Of a stretch of 64,000 bases of DNA, positions 21,132 to 30,301 are shown piece by piece; position 1 is the first letter of the stretch; every line of letters starts with the position of its first letter. A program made the position numbers and the translations under genes. Source of the DNA: Timaviella obliquedivisa GSE-PSE-MK23-08B (GTDB lineage: Bacteria > Cyanobacteriota > Cyanobacteriia > Elainellales > Elainellaceae); assembly GCA_019358855.1 (NCBI GenBank), contig JAHHII010000013.1, positions 52,777-116,776 of the forward strand. Direction: 5' to 3'. The notes beneath the pieces were generated by a model. The model made no database searches, had not been told where the DNA came from, and saw only the letters and a list, made by a program, of their open reading frames with translations.

Positions 21132-22004
21132 TTAGCCTTGGGCGGGTGGGAAGTAAATGACAGGGTGCCAACTTTTTCGGAGGATTTCGCCTGCAAAGCT
21201 AGGAGAAGAAATCTCAATGATTTTGCCTAAACTACCCGATGAAATGGCGATCGCGCTGACATTATGCTCCTGCGCTGCCACTAAAACTTCTTGAATGGCA
21301 GTTCCTTCTACAACTTCAGTGCTAACTCGTAAGTCCAACGCTATTAGCTCTTTTGAGGCTTCTGCTAACTTTGCCTGAGAAGCTTGTGAAAACTCAGTTT
21401 TGGGTAAATCTCGTCGTCCAGAAGTTTGATAAACCCAGCATAATAAACATTCTTCTAAAGAATCTTTAGGGCGGTTTTGAGCTTTTTGCTTAACTTGTTT
21501 TAACAAATAGTCTGCTGTTTGAGTACCGTCATAAGGAATTAGTAAATAGCGAAATAAGTGCCGACAGCGCAGATCTAGCTCTTCATCAGTGTATGCTCCT
21601 ACCAATTGGGGGCGCAAAATCATTAATGGCACCGAAACCTGCTGGCACAGATCCATCAGAGTGCTACCCATCAGTTTTTCGGTGAGTAAACTGCGGGTAG
21701 GCGTACCTACTATGAGCAAATCAGGCTGGTAGGTTTTGATAGCGCTGAGGATCTGAGCAATAGGTTTTCCCCACTCTACCTGAACCTTAATATCTATGCC
21801 CTCGTAAGGAGAGAAAGTGAGGCGATCGCGCGCTGCTGCTACTTTCTGCTCATCAACACGAGGAATTTCGCGCGTGTCTAAAATAGGAATAACATGTAAA
21901 AAAGTAATTTGCTTAATGCCGCCTGCTGCCAAACTAGGCACAAAGTTACGCAGTCGATGTAAGCCATCTGACAAATCTGTACAAACTAAAAGGCGTTGAA
22001 ACAT
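21132..22004 (-). CDS. Universal stress protein with two Usp domains
   Basis: A 290-residue cytoplasmic protein made of two tandem UspA-like domains: residues 1-135 (MFQRLLVCTDLSDGLHRL, then LLIVGTPTRSLLTEKLMGSTLMDLCQQVSVPLMIL) and about 150-290 (YLLIPYDGTQTADYLL, then VSAIAISSGSLGKIIEISSPSFAGEILRKSWHPVIYF). The first domain has a VGT-x-x-R stretch near the ATP-binding G-2x-G-9x-G/S position, but the motif is degenerate, so nucleotide binding is uncertain. It converges with the kinase gene with only ten bases between them. Confidence 0.85.
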   Translation of the reverse strand: MFQRLLVCTDLSDGLHRLRNFVPSLAAGGIKQITFLHVIPILDTREIPRVDEQKVAAARDRLTFSPYEGIDIKVQVEWGKPIAQILSAIKTYQPDLLIVGTPTRSLLTEKLMGSTLMDLCQQVSVPLMILRPQLVGAYTDEELDLRCRHLFRYLLIPYDGTQTADYLLKQVKQKAQNRPKDSLEECLLCWVYQTSGRRDLPKTEFSQASQAKLAEASKELIALDLRVSTEVVEGTAIQEVLVAAQEHNVSAIAISSGSLGKIIEISSPSFAGEILRKSWHPVIYFPPAQG

Positions 22005-22190
22005 GGCTAAAGATCCATTCAGCGAAGGTCAATGTCTCTTCCTCTTAACCTTAACACTACTGAATCCAACTGAAGGTTAGCCTGAAAACAATGCTTCTAT
22101 TCTTGTATCGCAGCAATAGCGCCCCAGCATCACTAGCTCCTTTCCAATTAGGAACAAAGCTAAAGAGGGAGGTCGCTGACTGCAACCAAG

Positions 22191-22388
22191 CTAGTCGAAC
22201 CGAGGCTGAGGTTCAAGACCCCATTCATGCTTGAGAAAATGCTTGTACATTGTTTCTCGCAACATCATCTGTTCGTAGAGCTTAACCAGAAAGTCTTGAG
22301 CTTGTTCATGGCTCATCCGATCAACCTGGGTTTCAAAGGAACGCAAACTAAACTGCTGTTCAAGCGATAACGCAATAGATTCATCCAT
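22191..22388 (-). CDS. nblA: Phycobilisome degradation protein NblA (Ycf18)
   Basis: A 65-residue adaptor that binds phycobiliproteins and the ClpC chaperone and so targets phycobilisomes for breakdown when nitrogen or sulfur is short. The sequence SLEQQFSLRSFETQV then EQAQDFLVKLYEQMMLRE and MYKHFLKHEWG is the family signature across its two helices. The ATG at 22388 is used. It is a single-gene unit preceded by an AT-rich region of 350 bases; I did not find an exact NtcA site there. Confidence 0.96.
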   Translation of the reverse strand: MDESIALSLEQQFSLRSFETQVDRMSHEQAQDFLVKLYEQMMLRETMYKHFLKHEWGLEPQPRFD

Positions 22389-22737
22389 GATCTCACTCCA
22401 AAGTGGTGAAGTAACAGAATAGTTGAAACAAACAAAATTACACCTGCGCTTATCTCGGGGTTGCCGCTAAGAATACCCAGAAGTAACCTTTGCTTCACTA
22501 TATAACAAAAGATAACAATCGTTTGACAAATCAACCACCCTCCTATGGAGTATTTTTTGAATTGAGGTAGTTGTAGCAATTCCAGGTTGGAAAAGAAGTT
22601 TGCCTTGAACCATTTTTTTGAAGAAAGCTGCATTGCGCTCAAAACAGTTCCCTGCTTAAGGAGTTTGATGCTTACCTTTAATCTCTTAAAAAAATTAATC
22701 TCTTAAAAAATCTTAGAGAGTCCAGCCCAGCCTAGCC
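22389..22737. other. Intergenic region ruvB to nblA, with a 17-bp tandem duplication
   Basis: About 350 AT-rich bases that end ruvB and start nblA, both on the minus strand. ATCTCTTAAAAAA occurs at 22681-22693 and again at 22698-22710, a 17-bp period. A minus-strand TTATATAG near 22500 could be the nblA -10 region, without a matching -35. No exact GTA-N8-TAC is present by eye. A frame at 22313-22642 overlaps nblA out of frame and is rejected. Confidence 0.5.
22681..22710. repeat. 17-bp period tandem duplication past the ruvB stop
   Basis: Two copies of ATCTCTTAAAAAA (22681-22693, 22698-22710) joined by ATTA, 28 bases beyond the ruvB stop codon. Confidence 0.7.
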
Positions 22738-23841
22738 TTAAAATATTGGCAACTGAGTCTCGGGAAGCTCGTACCCCAAATGCTTCCAGGCGGCTGGAGT
22801 CGCAATTCTTCCCCTTGGCGTTCGTTGCAAATAGCCAATTTGCAATAAGTAGGGCTCATAAACTTCCTCAATGGTCTGGGCATCTTCGCCCGTAGCTGCT
22901 GCTAGCGTGTCTAGACCGACTGGACGACCGCCGAATTGCTCAATCATGAAGGACAATAACCGCCGATCTGTCCAATCTAACCCACAGGGATCAACATTAA
23001 ATAACTCCAACGCCTCCGATGCGATCGCCCCACAAATTTTTTGTCCTGTCGCCTTGACTTCTACAAAATCCCGAACTCGACGCAGCAGCCGATTCGCAAT
23101 TCGCGGGGTGCCCCGCGATCGCCTGGCAATTTCTTCTGCTCCATCCCCAAAAATTGGTGTATTCAAAATCTCTGCCGTTCGCAGCACAATCTCAGTTAGC
23201 TCATCAATTTCGTAAAAACGTAACCGTTGCACTAAGCCAAAGCGATCGCGCAAGGGTGAACTTAATGCCCCTACCCGCGTCGTTGCTCCCACTAAGGTAA
23301 ATTGCTGCAAGGGAATACTGCGCGTCCTGGCACTCTGCCCTTTACCGATCGTAATATCTAACCGATAGTCCTCCATTGCAGGGTACAAAATTTCCTCTGT
23401 CATCCTCGGCAATCGATGGATTTCATCAATAAATAAGACATCTCCCGGCTGTAAATTGATTAGTAGTCCCACAATATCTCTCGGACGCTCTAGGGCTGGG
23501 GCGCTCGTAATTTTGCAGCCCACCTCCATCTCCGCCGCCAAAATTAGCGACATAGTGGTTTTTCCAAGTCCAGGTGGACCATACAGCAGCAAGTGATCTA
23601 ACGTCTCATTACGAGATTTTGCCGCCTGAATTGCGATCATTAGTACTTCTTTGAGTGCCTTTTGTCCAACATAATCTGAAAGTTTTTGAGGGCGAAGAGT
23701 ATCCTCGTGCTTGCCATATTCATCAGGAGTGACCGCTCCTTGCAAAATATCAGGCTCCATAGGCTTGCGCGGCGATCGCGCGGGCAGCAGATCGTCGTTG
23801 GAATGAGATTCGGGAGAAGGCTTTGAGGAAATGATCGCCAT
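22738..23841 (-). CDS. ruvB: Holliday junction branch migration helicase RuvB
   Basis: The AAA+ motor that drives branch migration with RuvA during recombination. 367 residues. Walker [10 protein letters not shown] and Walker B FIDEIHRL are in the first domain; [18 protein letters not shown] is sensor 1 with the arginine finger region; the C-terminal winged helix runs from about 285 ([27 protein letters not shown]) to [19 protein letters not shown]. The N-terminal 25 residues are variable and Ser/Pro-rich. ATG at 23841. Confidence 0.96.
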   Translation of the reverse strand: MAIISSKPSPESHSNDDLLPARSPRKPMEPDILQGAVTPDEYGKHEDTLRPQKLSDYVGQKALKEVLMIAIQAAKSRNETLDHLLLYGPPGLGKTTMSLILAAEMEVGCKITSAPALERPRDIVGLLINLQPGDVLFIDEIHRLPRMTEEILYPAMEDYRLDITIGKGQSARTRSIPLQQFTLVGATTRVGALSSPLRDRFGLVQRLRFYEIDELTEIVLRTAEILNTPIFGDGAEEIARRSRGTPRIANRLLRRVRDFVEVKATGQKICGAIASEALELFNVDPCGLDWTDRRLLSFMIEQFGGRPVGLDTLAAATGEDAQTIEEVYEPYLLQIGYLQRTPRGRIATPAAWKHLGYELPETQLPIF

Positions 23842-24284
23842 GATTGTCCATGGTACAGGCGTATCTCATCTTTGCATCATCTTTGTATCTACTAATTTTT
23901 TATCATTTTTCAGTAAATAGACTGAGAATAAATTGATTTTATACCAAGTAAGTCTCAGTATGTAAAGTTAAGAGGATGTCTGAGAAGTATCAAAGATTCT
24001 TACACTCGCCCCCTAACCCCCCACTTTGGGCAGTAGGGCTGATTCGTTAGTTGGAGAAAAAACTTAAATCCCGCATTGTTACGTTGCTCCTATTTTGATG
24101 GCTAACGAGATTATGGGATTCAAGCAGTTTTTCTCTTCTTAGAGAATCGTCCCTACCCACTTTGGGGGGCTTCCGAGCCACTCCTTCTTCAAAGTCCCCC
24201 AAAATGGGGGATTTAGGGGGCGGATTGGATAGCAACCTAGACTTCTTAGACAACCTCTAAGAACCTTGTAACAGGAGTAGGCTT
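23842..24284. other. Repeat-bearing intergenic region
   Basis: About 440 bases between ruvB (-) and a small secreted protein gene (+). It holds the inverted C-rich/G-rich repeats at 24007-24030 and 24191-24222 listed separately. A minus-strand frame at 24047-24253 is a translation of the repeat and not a gene. Confidence 0.6.
24007..24222. repeat. Inverted C/G-rich repeat pair of the common cyanobacterial type
   Basis: Arm one at 24007-24030 (CGCCCCCTAACCCCCCAC...) and arm two at 24191-24222 face each other; reverse-complemented, arm two begins CGCCCCCTAAATCCCCCAT. Arm two has its own hairpin (TCCCCC at 24195-24200 with GGGGGA at 24206-24211). A third related piece, CCCACTTTGGGGGGCTTC, lies near 24157-24175. 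C-rich repeats of this kind are scattered between genes in many filamentous cyanobacteria. The 180 bases between the arms show no gene. Confidence 0.65.
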
Positions 24285-24530
24285 TTGAGATCCCGTCATC
24301 TTCGTCTCAATCTCCATCAGTTTATTAGTATTGGACTTTTAGGTGCTACGGCAGTAGCGCTAGGACTGGCATGGAATTATGTTTCCACTGCCGCATACCC
24401 AACGGCTTCACCCATTGAAACTCATTCTGCAAGTATTCCGTGGCTGCAAGACCAAGCGACTTGCGAAAAGACCGATCGCTCTTGGTACAACGAACAATGC
24501 TGGGACGACCAACATGACCCTAGCTTTTGA
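24285..24530 (+). CDS. Small exported or membrane-anchored protein, unknown function
   Basis: 81 residues starting at a TTG (24285) with AGGAG about nine bases upstream, which decides the start. Residues 12-31 (FISIGLLGATAVALGLAWNY) form one hydrophobic segment after basic residues, an uncleaved signal or anchor. The remaining 45 residues are polar with two cysteines (ATCEKTDRSWYNEQCWDD), placed to form a disulfide outside the membrane. Not recognised. Confidence 0.55.
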   Translation: MRSRHLRLNLHQFISIGLLGATAVALGLAWNYVSTAAYPTASPIETHSASIPWLQDQATCEKTDRSWYNEQCWDDQHDPSF

Positions 24531-24618
24531 GGAATTTTTAAGGGAGGCTCTGTACACGATCATCACGGTGTAACAGATGCTACAAGTAAAGGATACTCCT
24601 TAATTTTTATCTAAAAAT

Positions 24619-25128
24619 ATGACCGAAGCCATCACCTTTGAGCAAGCGATCGCCCTGACTCAAAACTTGCTTACCCAACTTGAGCAACTATCAGAACCAG
24701 AAATTCAAGCTGCTATTGCCACTCTAGTCAGCACCGAGAATGGCGCTAGGGGCTTTTTCGTGACGTATCTCACAGACGATCGCTCCTTTGTCGACCAGCC
24801 TACTGACGCGGTGATTAAGGCGCTCCAGACCTCGCCCTTCATTGTGGCTGAACTATTGGTCAAAAACTTGGCAATGTCAACCGGTATCGCGATCGCCCAT
24901 CGTCGTAATAGTAACGAAGCCATGGCGCGAGGCTCAGACCGGGTACAGCGACGAACGGCTGAGTTAATTCAGCGCGTCCAACTGCCTGAAGTAGCGGAGA
25001 AAGCAGCCCAGCTTCAAGCCAGTGCCGAAACCGGAGTGGGTGAGTATCAAACTTTTCTGGAGCGTTGGGGATATGACGCAGAGCAACGGCAGCAGATTGC
25101 TCAGGTGATGGGATTAATCTGTGGGTGA
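24619..25128 (+). CDS. Conserved cyanobacterial-type hypothetical protein
   Basis: 169 residues, soluble and mostly helical: FEQAIALTQNLLTQLEQLSEPEIQAAIATLVSTENGARGFFVTYL, then an Asp-rich turn and a second helical region with ELLVKNLAMSTGIAIAHRR, and C-terminal helices (ERWGYDAEQRQQIAQVMGLI). The composition and clean boundaries indicate a real gene. I do not recognise its family and assign no function. Confidence 0.7.
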   Translation: MTEAITFEQAIALTQNLLTQLEQLSEPEIQAAIATLVSTENGARGFFVTYLTDDRSFVDQPTDAVIKALQTSPFIVAELLVKNLAMSTGIAIAHRRNSNEAMARGSDRVQRRTAELIQRVQLPEVAEKAAQLQASAETGVGEYQTFLERWGYDAEQRQQIAQVMGLICG

Positions 25129-25215
25129 AGAGACGAAGCTCTGGGCTGAGGAAATTTAACCTCTGGCAATGTACCCGTATTGTGCTTGCAAGTAGAGTGG
25201 CTATGGCGATCGCCG

Positions 25216-26493
25216 TTAGCTCTTTTCCCCCTCTCGTGTCGCTGAATAAATCCCAGCTAGAAGCAGCCAATTTGTAGCATTCAACCGTACATCGTAGAAC
25301 GTTACATCCATGATGGCGAAACTTATGCAACCGAAGAAGGCAAAAAGATAAGCGTACAAAACTGAGCGCGACCAGCCGCTCAACTGAGCCGTCATCACAC
25401 GGAGAACTCCCTGCCAGCAAATAAACCCAACCCACAGGCTAAACCCTAGCATGATCCCAAGACCGACCTCAGAACTTAGCAGTAGCCAGAAGTTATGGGG
25501 ATGATTAACATCAGCACAGTTGGAAGGAATGACCTTGTAGGTGCGTTCCATCAAGCAGGACGGATATTGGGCAAGCAGGCGAGGCACAAATTCTAGCTTG
25601 TAGTTACCGAGTCCCCAGCCCATGACAGGTCGCTCTTTAATTAAATCCCAGGCAATGCTCCATACTCTGGGTCGGGGGTCATCTGCCCAGTGCAGAATGT
25701 CGAGCGATCGCCGTCCGATGCCCAACACAGCCGAGCCAGCCAGCAAAGCCAATACGCTGAATAGACCTGGCAACAGAATTTTGCGATTCCCTTGAACGCA
25801 AAGGCAAAACAAAATTATTTGAACGATCGCCACAAGTAGCCCATTGCGCGACCCTGAACAAAAGATGCCGACTAGCGTTAAAAAGGTGCCAACATACAGC
25901 AAAACTTTTCGGGTTCTACCATATTGCTGCGGCTCCAGACGCTCTGAACTTCGGCTCGCATCATACAAAATTAACCCCAGCCCCAATCCCAAAATCAACA
26001 CTAAATAGTTGGCTAGCGAATTGGGATGGGTAAACACTACCATTGCTCGACCTTTATGGGGCGCGTTTCGGAGCGATCGCACCGACGGAATCCGTCGAAT
26101 GACGCGAGGGATAAAAGTAGATTTAAGAATGTACTCGCACAAAGCCAACAAATTTAGCGGAATTGCTGCAATTACCAGATCCAGCGCCAATTGCCCCAAG
26201 CGCTCTGTTCCTGTTAGCACGTACGGCAGCACAGAGAAAAAGAGGAAAAATGGTAAAAAATTAGCGAGCTGAAGCAAAGCCTCTGAGCGGTTTTCTGCAA
26301 AGCCACAACTCAAAATCAGCAGTCCGCCAATAATAGCCAAGCTGTTGCGGGTTAATGGATCGAGGGCGACGCGTCCAAACCGGAGGCGATGGAGCAGCAT
26401 GACCACAAAGATGCCAACAAAGCTGACGTAGAACAAATAAGGAAGTGTGACGAAGCTGAGGCGAAAGATCTGCCAGATTTTGAATTTCTGCAT
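25216..26493 (-). CDS. O-antigen ligase/polymerase-like membrane protein
   Basis: A 425-residue protein with about ten to twelve membrane segments. The Wzy/WaaL-type periplasmic loop is at about 275-350 and contains RPRVWSIAWDLIKERPVMGWGLGNYKLEF and NHPHNFWLLLSSEVGLG, with the conserved Arg and the His of the PHN motif. Such enzymes polymerise or ligate lipid-linked glycans on the outer face of the membrane. I start at ATG 26493, five bases after the stop of the preceding glycosyltransferase; a start at 26574 would overlap that gene by 75 bases. Second gene of a two-gene unit. Confidence 0.8.
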   Translation of the reverse strand: MQKFKIWQIFRLSFVTLPYLFYVSFVGIFVVMLLHRLRFGRVALDPLTRNSLAIIGGLLILSCGFAENRSEALLQLANFLPFFLFFSVLPYVLTGTERLGQLALDLVIAAIPLNLLALCEYILKSTFIPRVIRRIPSVRSLRNAPHKGRAMVVFTHPNSLANYLVLILGLGLGLILYDASRSSERLEPQQYGRTRKVLLYVGTFLTLVGIFCSGSRNGLLVAIVQIILFCLCVQGNRKILLPGLFSVLALLAGSAVLGIGRRSLDILHWADDPRPRVWSIAWDLIKERPVMGWGLGNYKLEFVPRLLAQYPSCLMERTYKVIPSNCADVNHPHNFWLLLSSEVGLGIMLGFSLWVGFICWQGVLRVMTAQLSGWSRSVLYAYLFAFFGCISFAIMDVTFYDVRLNATNWLLLAGIYSATREGEKS

Positions 26494-26498
26494 TCTTT

Positions 26499-27941
26499 CT
26501 AATAAGCTCCTTCTCCAGTGATGACCACCAAAATTGTCCGCATCAGGATGTACAAGTCGAGCCATACCGACCAATTTCTAACATAGTAGGCATCCAAATT
26601 TACCCGATCTTGGTAGGTAATATTGTTGCGTCCTGAAACTTGCCAGAGTCCTGTGATGCCAGGAATAACACGAGTGTATAGGGCAAACTTGTCACCATAG
26701 CGATCGATTTCCTCATCGACAATGGGGCGAGGTCCGACCAGGCTCATTTCTCCACGCAAAACGTTCCAAAGTTGCGGCAGTTCATCAAGGCTAGTGCGCC
26801 TGAGGAAACGCCCCACCCGCGTTACCCGTGGATCTTCACGAAGTTTATGATCTTTGACCCACGATTCTTGAAGCTCAGGATGGCGATCGAGATAATTTTG
26901 TAGCGCTTGGTCAGCATTGCGAACCATCGATCGGAACTTCCAGGCAGTAAACCGTTCGCCGCCTTGCCCAATTCGAGTCTGCCCGTAGAAGATCGAACCG
27001 GGAGAATCTATCTTAATGAGCAGGGCAATGATTCCGACCATGGGCAGCAAAACAACGCCGCCCAACAAAGTCAGGAATAGATCAATAGAAAATTTAGCAA
27101 GCCGAGGGCCCGGCAACAGCAGCCGTTGTCGGACTTGTAGTCCTAAAATGCCGCCCATATCTTTTGCCGACACCCAAAGACTAGAAAAATCAAACAGGTC
27201 TGGAATAATCAGCAGATGAGCGAAAGTGCTGCCATATCGCTCTAGAATTTGCAGCATTCGCTCCCGAGGCACCCCTGGCATAGCAATGATGGCGTAGGGA
27301 ATGTGGCGAGACTTGGCTAGAGAGGGCGCTAACGCCACGCCGCCCACAACGGGTACTCCGCAAATAGAGCCATGCTTAGCCGGATCATCATCTAAAATTA
27401 AGACGGGTTTTAGCCCTACACCGGGGCGACTTTTAAGCGTGCGAATTACCATTTCACCCGTTACTCCAGCACCTAAAACCATAACGGGATATCCCCACCA
27501 ACGCTTGTGGGCAAAGAGCGATCGCATTAACGCTCGACCCAGCAGCACCAGGGCGATCGACAAGATCCATGCCGTCACAAACACGCCCCGAGAATAGACC
27601 TCGCCTTCTCGCCGTAAAAATACTGTTGCCCCTAGCGCCAGATAAATCAGCGTTGTCGATAAGCTAATCCACCGCAGTTCATCGACGGGACTAATTGCTA
27701 CCCCTGGATATAATCCCCCCGCCGCGTAAGCCACGATAAACAGAATTAGGACGGGATAAAGTTGCCAGTAAAGGGAAGGATGAAATTGTCCATCTAGATA
27801 CAGACGAACATAAACGCTCATCATTGCTGCCAGACTCAACGCCATAAAGTCAGTGGCAAGAGTAATTGCCAGCGTAGGCCATGAGCGTGTAGACACAGTT
27901 AAGGCGGAAAGCGCAGGCTGTAACGTTCGGTTAAGTTGCAT
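26499..27941 (-). CDS. Polyprenyl-phosphate sugar phosphotransferase, WbaP-like
   Basis: Starts glycan assembly by moving a sugar-1-phosphate onto undecaprenyl phosphate. 480 residues: five N-terminal membrane segments (about 20-135), a Rossmann-like CoA-binding region (about 150-265, [18 protein letters not shown]), a re-entrant hydrophobic helix (about 285-305), and the catalytic bacterial sugar transferase domain ([46 protein letters not shown], then [18 protein letters not shown]). The full five-segment layout points to the WbaP type (hexose-1-phosphate donors). It probably primes the polysaccharide made by this locus. Confidence 0.9.
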   Translation of the reverse strand: MQLNRTLQPALSALTVSTRSWPTLAITLATDFMALSLAAMMSVYVRLYLDGQFHPSLYWQLYPVLILFIVAYAAGGLYPGVAISPVDELRWISLSTTLIYLALGATVFLRREGEVYSRGVFVTAWILSIALVLLGRALMRSLFAHKRWWGYPVMVLGAGVTGEMVIRTLKSRPGVGLKPVLILDDDPAKHGSICGVPVVGGVALAPSLAKSRHIPYAIIAMPGVPRERMLQILERYGSTFAHLLIIPDLFDFSSLWVSAKDMGGILGLQVRQRLLLPGPRLAKFSIDLFLTLLGGVVLLPMVGIIALLIKIDSPGSIFYGQTRIGQGGERFTAWKFRSMVRNADQALQNYLDRHPELQESWVKDHKLREDPRVTRVGRFLRRTSLDELPQLWNVLRGEMSLVGPRPIVDEEIDRYGDKFALYTRVIPGITGLWQVSGRNNITYQDRVNLDAYYVRNWSVWLDLYILMRTILVVITGEGAY

Positions 27942-28066
27942 TGCAAATCGTTTCTCCTCACGCTAATACTCTATGCCATTCCGGTAACGTTTCAAACCTA
28001 TAGGCAGCCTGAAAGGAAGCAGTACAAAGCCTTGCTTCTGTTCAAACCGCCTCTAAATCTAGTAGA

Positions 28067-29188
28067 TCACGCACCTTTTTCGCATATAAAATCTGACATT
28101 TTTTTATCAATAAACTCGGAGAACTGCTGCCGAAAGTTTTCTGGAGAAAATCGTTCGGCATTTTGGCGCATCGCCTCGACATCAAAAATGTCAGCCTTCG
28201 ACTCAAACCTCAACACTGCCTCAACGAGGCTTTCTACAGTCTGCTCAAGGAAAAATACACCTGTTTTATCTGGAATTACGGTTTCCGTGACTCCTCCTTT
28301 GGCGTAGGCAATCACGGGCGCTCCTGCGGCTTGCGCTTCGACAGGGGCAATCCCGAAGTCCTCAACTGCTGCAAACACAAAGGCTTTACAGCGCTGCATA
28401 TAATCGACGACGATCGCATCAGGTTGGTGCCCCAAAAGCTGAACATTCTCTCCAGCCAAGGCTTTCACTTGTTTCCAGTTTGCTCCATCGCCAATGACAA
28501 CCAGTGGTAATCCCAGGCGCGTAAATGCCTCGACCACTAGATCAACACGCTTGTAGGGCACAAATCGGGACAAGATGAAATAAAAGTCCTCTCGCTGGCT
28601 TTTCGGCTGAAAGCGATCGACCGCTACGGGCGGATAAATCACCTGTGCGGGTCGGCGGTAGGTTTTCCAAATTCGTCGAGCGACAAAGTGAGAGTTCGCG
28701 ACAAAGTGATCGACTCGGTTAGCACTAGTAACGTCCCAAAGTCGTAGGTAATGCAGCACTAACTGCACAAAAAAGGAGCGAATCCCTCGATTAAGCTGCG
28801 CTCCTTTCAAATATTCCTGTTGCAAGTCCCAAGCGTAGCGAATGGGCGTATGGACATAGCAGATGTGCAGTTGGTCGGGGTGAGTGAGGATGCCTTTGGC
28901 TACGGCGTGATTGCTGGAAAGGACGAGATCGTAAGCTGAAAGATCAAATTGCTCGATCGCCAATGGCATTAGCGGTAAGTATTGCCGGAATTTGGGGTTG
29001 GCGAAGGGTAGTTTTTGAATGAAAGACGTTTGGACAGACTTATGTTGGATAAAATACTTCAGTTCATCTGGCAAAAATTCTACCAAGCTGAACAAATCAG
29101 CTTCTGGATAGAGCGATAGCATCTGCTCTACAACTCGCTCTGAGCCTGCATACGTAACCAGCCATTCATGAATGACTGCGGTTTTCAT
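28067..29188 (-). CDS. Glycosyltransferase family 4
   Basis: A retaining GT-B enzyme of 373 residues. N-terminal acceptor domain (MKTAVIHEWLVTYAGSERVVEQML), C-terminal donor domain with FILSRFVPYKRVDLVVEAF and the E-x7-E motif in EDFGIAPVEAQAAGAPV. It resembles WbaZ/mannosyltransferase-type enzymes of polysaccharide loci, but the sugar cannot be read from sequence. Start at ATG 29188 with GGGAGTGGGG upstream on the minus strand; ATG 29215 would add nine residues. It lies between the WbaP gene and the divergent ABC exporter. Confidence 0.88.
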   Translation of the reverse strand: MKTAVIHEWLVTYAGSERVVEQMLSLYPEADLFSLVEFLPDELKYFIQHKSVQTSFIQKLPFANPKFRQYLPLMPLAIEQFDLSAYDLVLSSNHAVAKGILTHPDQLHICYVHTPIRYAWDLQQEYLKGAQLNRGIRSFFVQLVLHYLRLWDVTSANRVDHFVANSHFVARRIWKTYRRPAQVIYPPVAVDRFQPKSQREDFYFILSRFVPYKRVDLVVEAFTRLGLPLVVIGDGANWKQVKALAGENVQLLGHQPDAIVVDYMQRCKAFVFAAVEDFGIAPVEAQAAGAPVIAYAKGGVTETVIPDKTGVFFLEQTVESLVEAVLRFESKADIFDVEAMRQNAERFSPENFRQQFSEFIDKKMSDFICEKGA

Positions 29189-29432
29189 GCCCCACTCCCG
29201 AGCAAACAATGACACAGGAACGTCATCGAACCAATGTCGTCTAAAAGACTAGATGGAGTGAGCAAACTTTGCATCGAGTTAAAGGAGTAGAGTATTATCG
29301 TGCTTTGGATCAGGGTTGAGAGCGTCAGGCAAAAATCACTGAAGCTAGAAGATGTTACAAGGTAGATTAATGTTCTGGCAACTAAAAGCGTCAATTCAGA
29401 AACATATTGATTGAGGGAATTCTGAGCAACTG

Positions 29433-29456
29433 GTTCGAGATACCTTCAAAGAGTCG
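29433..29456 (+). repeat. Dispersed 24-bp repeat, copy C (intergenic)
   Basis: TTCGAGATACCTTCAAAGAG at the core; 19 of 24 positions agree with copy A. It sits 24 bases before the start of the ABC permease gene, in the 290-base divergent promoter region. Confidence 0.55.
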
Positions 29457-29479
29457 CTGGTGTGTAGGGAGTAAAACTT

Positions 29480-30301
29480 GTGAGTGTAAGCGGCAGATGG
29501 GTTCGGGGTATTAAAAAAGTTAAGCATCTGAGTCAACGCCGAGACTGGGAAAACTATCGTGATTTGGTTACGGTGCTGGTGCAAAAAGAGCTAAAGGTGC
29601 GGTATGGCAACAAGCTACTGGGCTACCTTTGGTCGATCGCCAATCCTTTGGCTGCCGCCTTTGTCTATTACTTCGCCTTTAGCGTCATTCTCAAAGTGCA
29701 GATTGAGAACTACGTCGTAGTCGTGATTTGTGGACTATTTCCCTGGCAATGGATTGGCAACTCGGTCGGGGCAGCGCCCAATATGTTTATCAGTAACGCC
29801 TCCATTATTAAAAAAGTTAGCTTTCCCACTGCGCTGATTCCTCTTTGCACGACGTTGAATCATTTGATTCATTTTGTGATGTCTTTGCCCGTGATTATGC
29901 TGTTTATTTTGTTGTATAAACTGCCTCTCCATGGGTCTTGGATTTATGGCATCCCCCTACTGATGCTCATTCAGTTGGCGTTGACCTACGGCATCTCGTT
30001 GATTTTGGCATCAATCAATCTTTTCTTTAGGGATTTGGAGCGGTTGACGGGAATTATTATGAACTTTATTTTTTACTTTACGCCTGTCATTTACACTAAG
30101 CGCCAAATTCCTGAGGAATTTACGAAATTCTTGGGACTCAATCCGTTTTTCTATTTGGTGTCGAGCTGGCGAGAGTTGCTCTTAGAGGGCACAATTAACC
30201 CTGAGCACATCTTGGTCAGCGTCACCTACGCCATGCTATTTTTGGTGATCAGCTATTGGGTTTATCGAAAGCTTTCTTGGAAGTTCGCAGAAGTGATATG
30301 A
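29480..30301 (+). CDS. Polysaccharide ABC exporter, permease (Wzm-like)
   Basis: A 273-residue ABC-2 permease with six membrane segments. RDLVTVLVQKELKVRYGNKLLGYLWSIANPL is the conserved N-terminal amphipathic region, and FRDLERLTGIIMNFIFYFTPVIY is the family signature near residue 190-215. It forms a channel that exports lipid-linked polysaccharide together with the ATPase encoded next. Start is GTG at 29480. Its stop overlaps the next start in ATGA, so the two are translationally coupled. Confidence 0.92.
   Translation: MSVSGRWVRGIKKVKHLSQRRDWENYRDLVTVLVQKELKVRYGNKLLGYLWSIANPLAAAFVYYFAFSVILKVQIENYVVVVICGLFPWQWIGNSVGAAPNMFISNASIIKKVSFPTALIPLCTTLNHLIHFVMSLPVIMLFILLYKLPLHGSWIYGIPLLMLIQLALTYGISLILASINLFFRDLERLTGIIMNFIFYFTPVIYTKRQIPEEFTKFLGLNPFFYLVSSWRELLLEGTINPEHILVSVTYAMLFLVISYWVYRKLSWKFAEVI

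Noticed and set aside
22389..22600. NtcA site ahead of nblA
   Set aside because: No exact GTA-N8-TAC was found by eye, although nblA is NtcA-controlled in some species.
22313..22642. Minus-strand frame of 109 codons over nblA
   Set aside because: It overlaps the 5' end of nblA out of frame; nblA is certain.
24047..24253. Minus-strand frame of 68 codons
   Set aside because: It translates the C-rich repeat (PPPKSPILGDFEEG pattern), which gives similar spurious frames wherever that repeat occurs.
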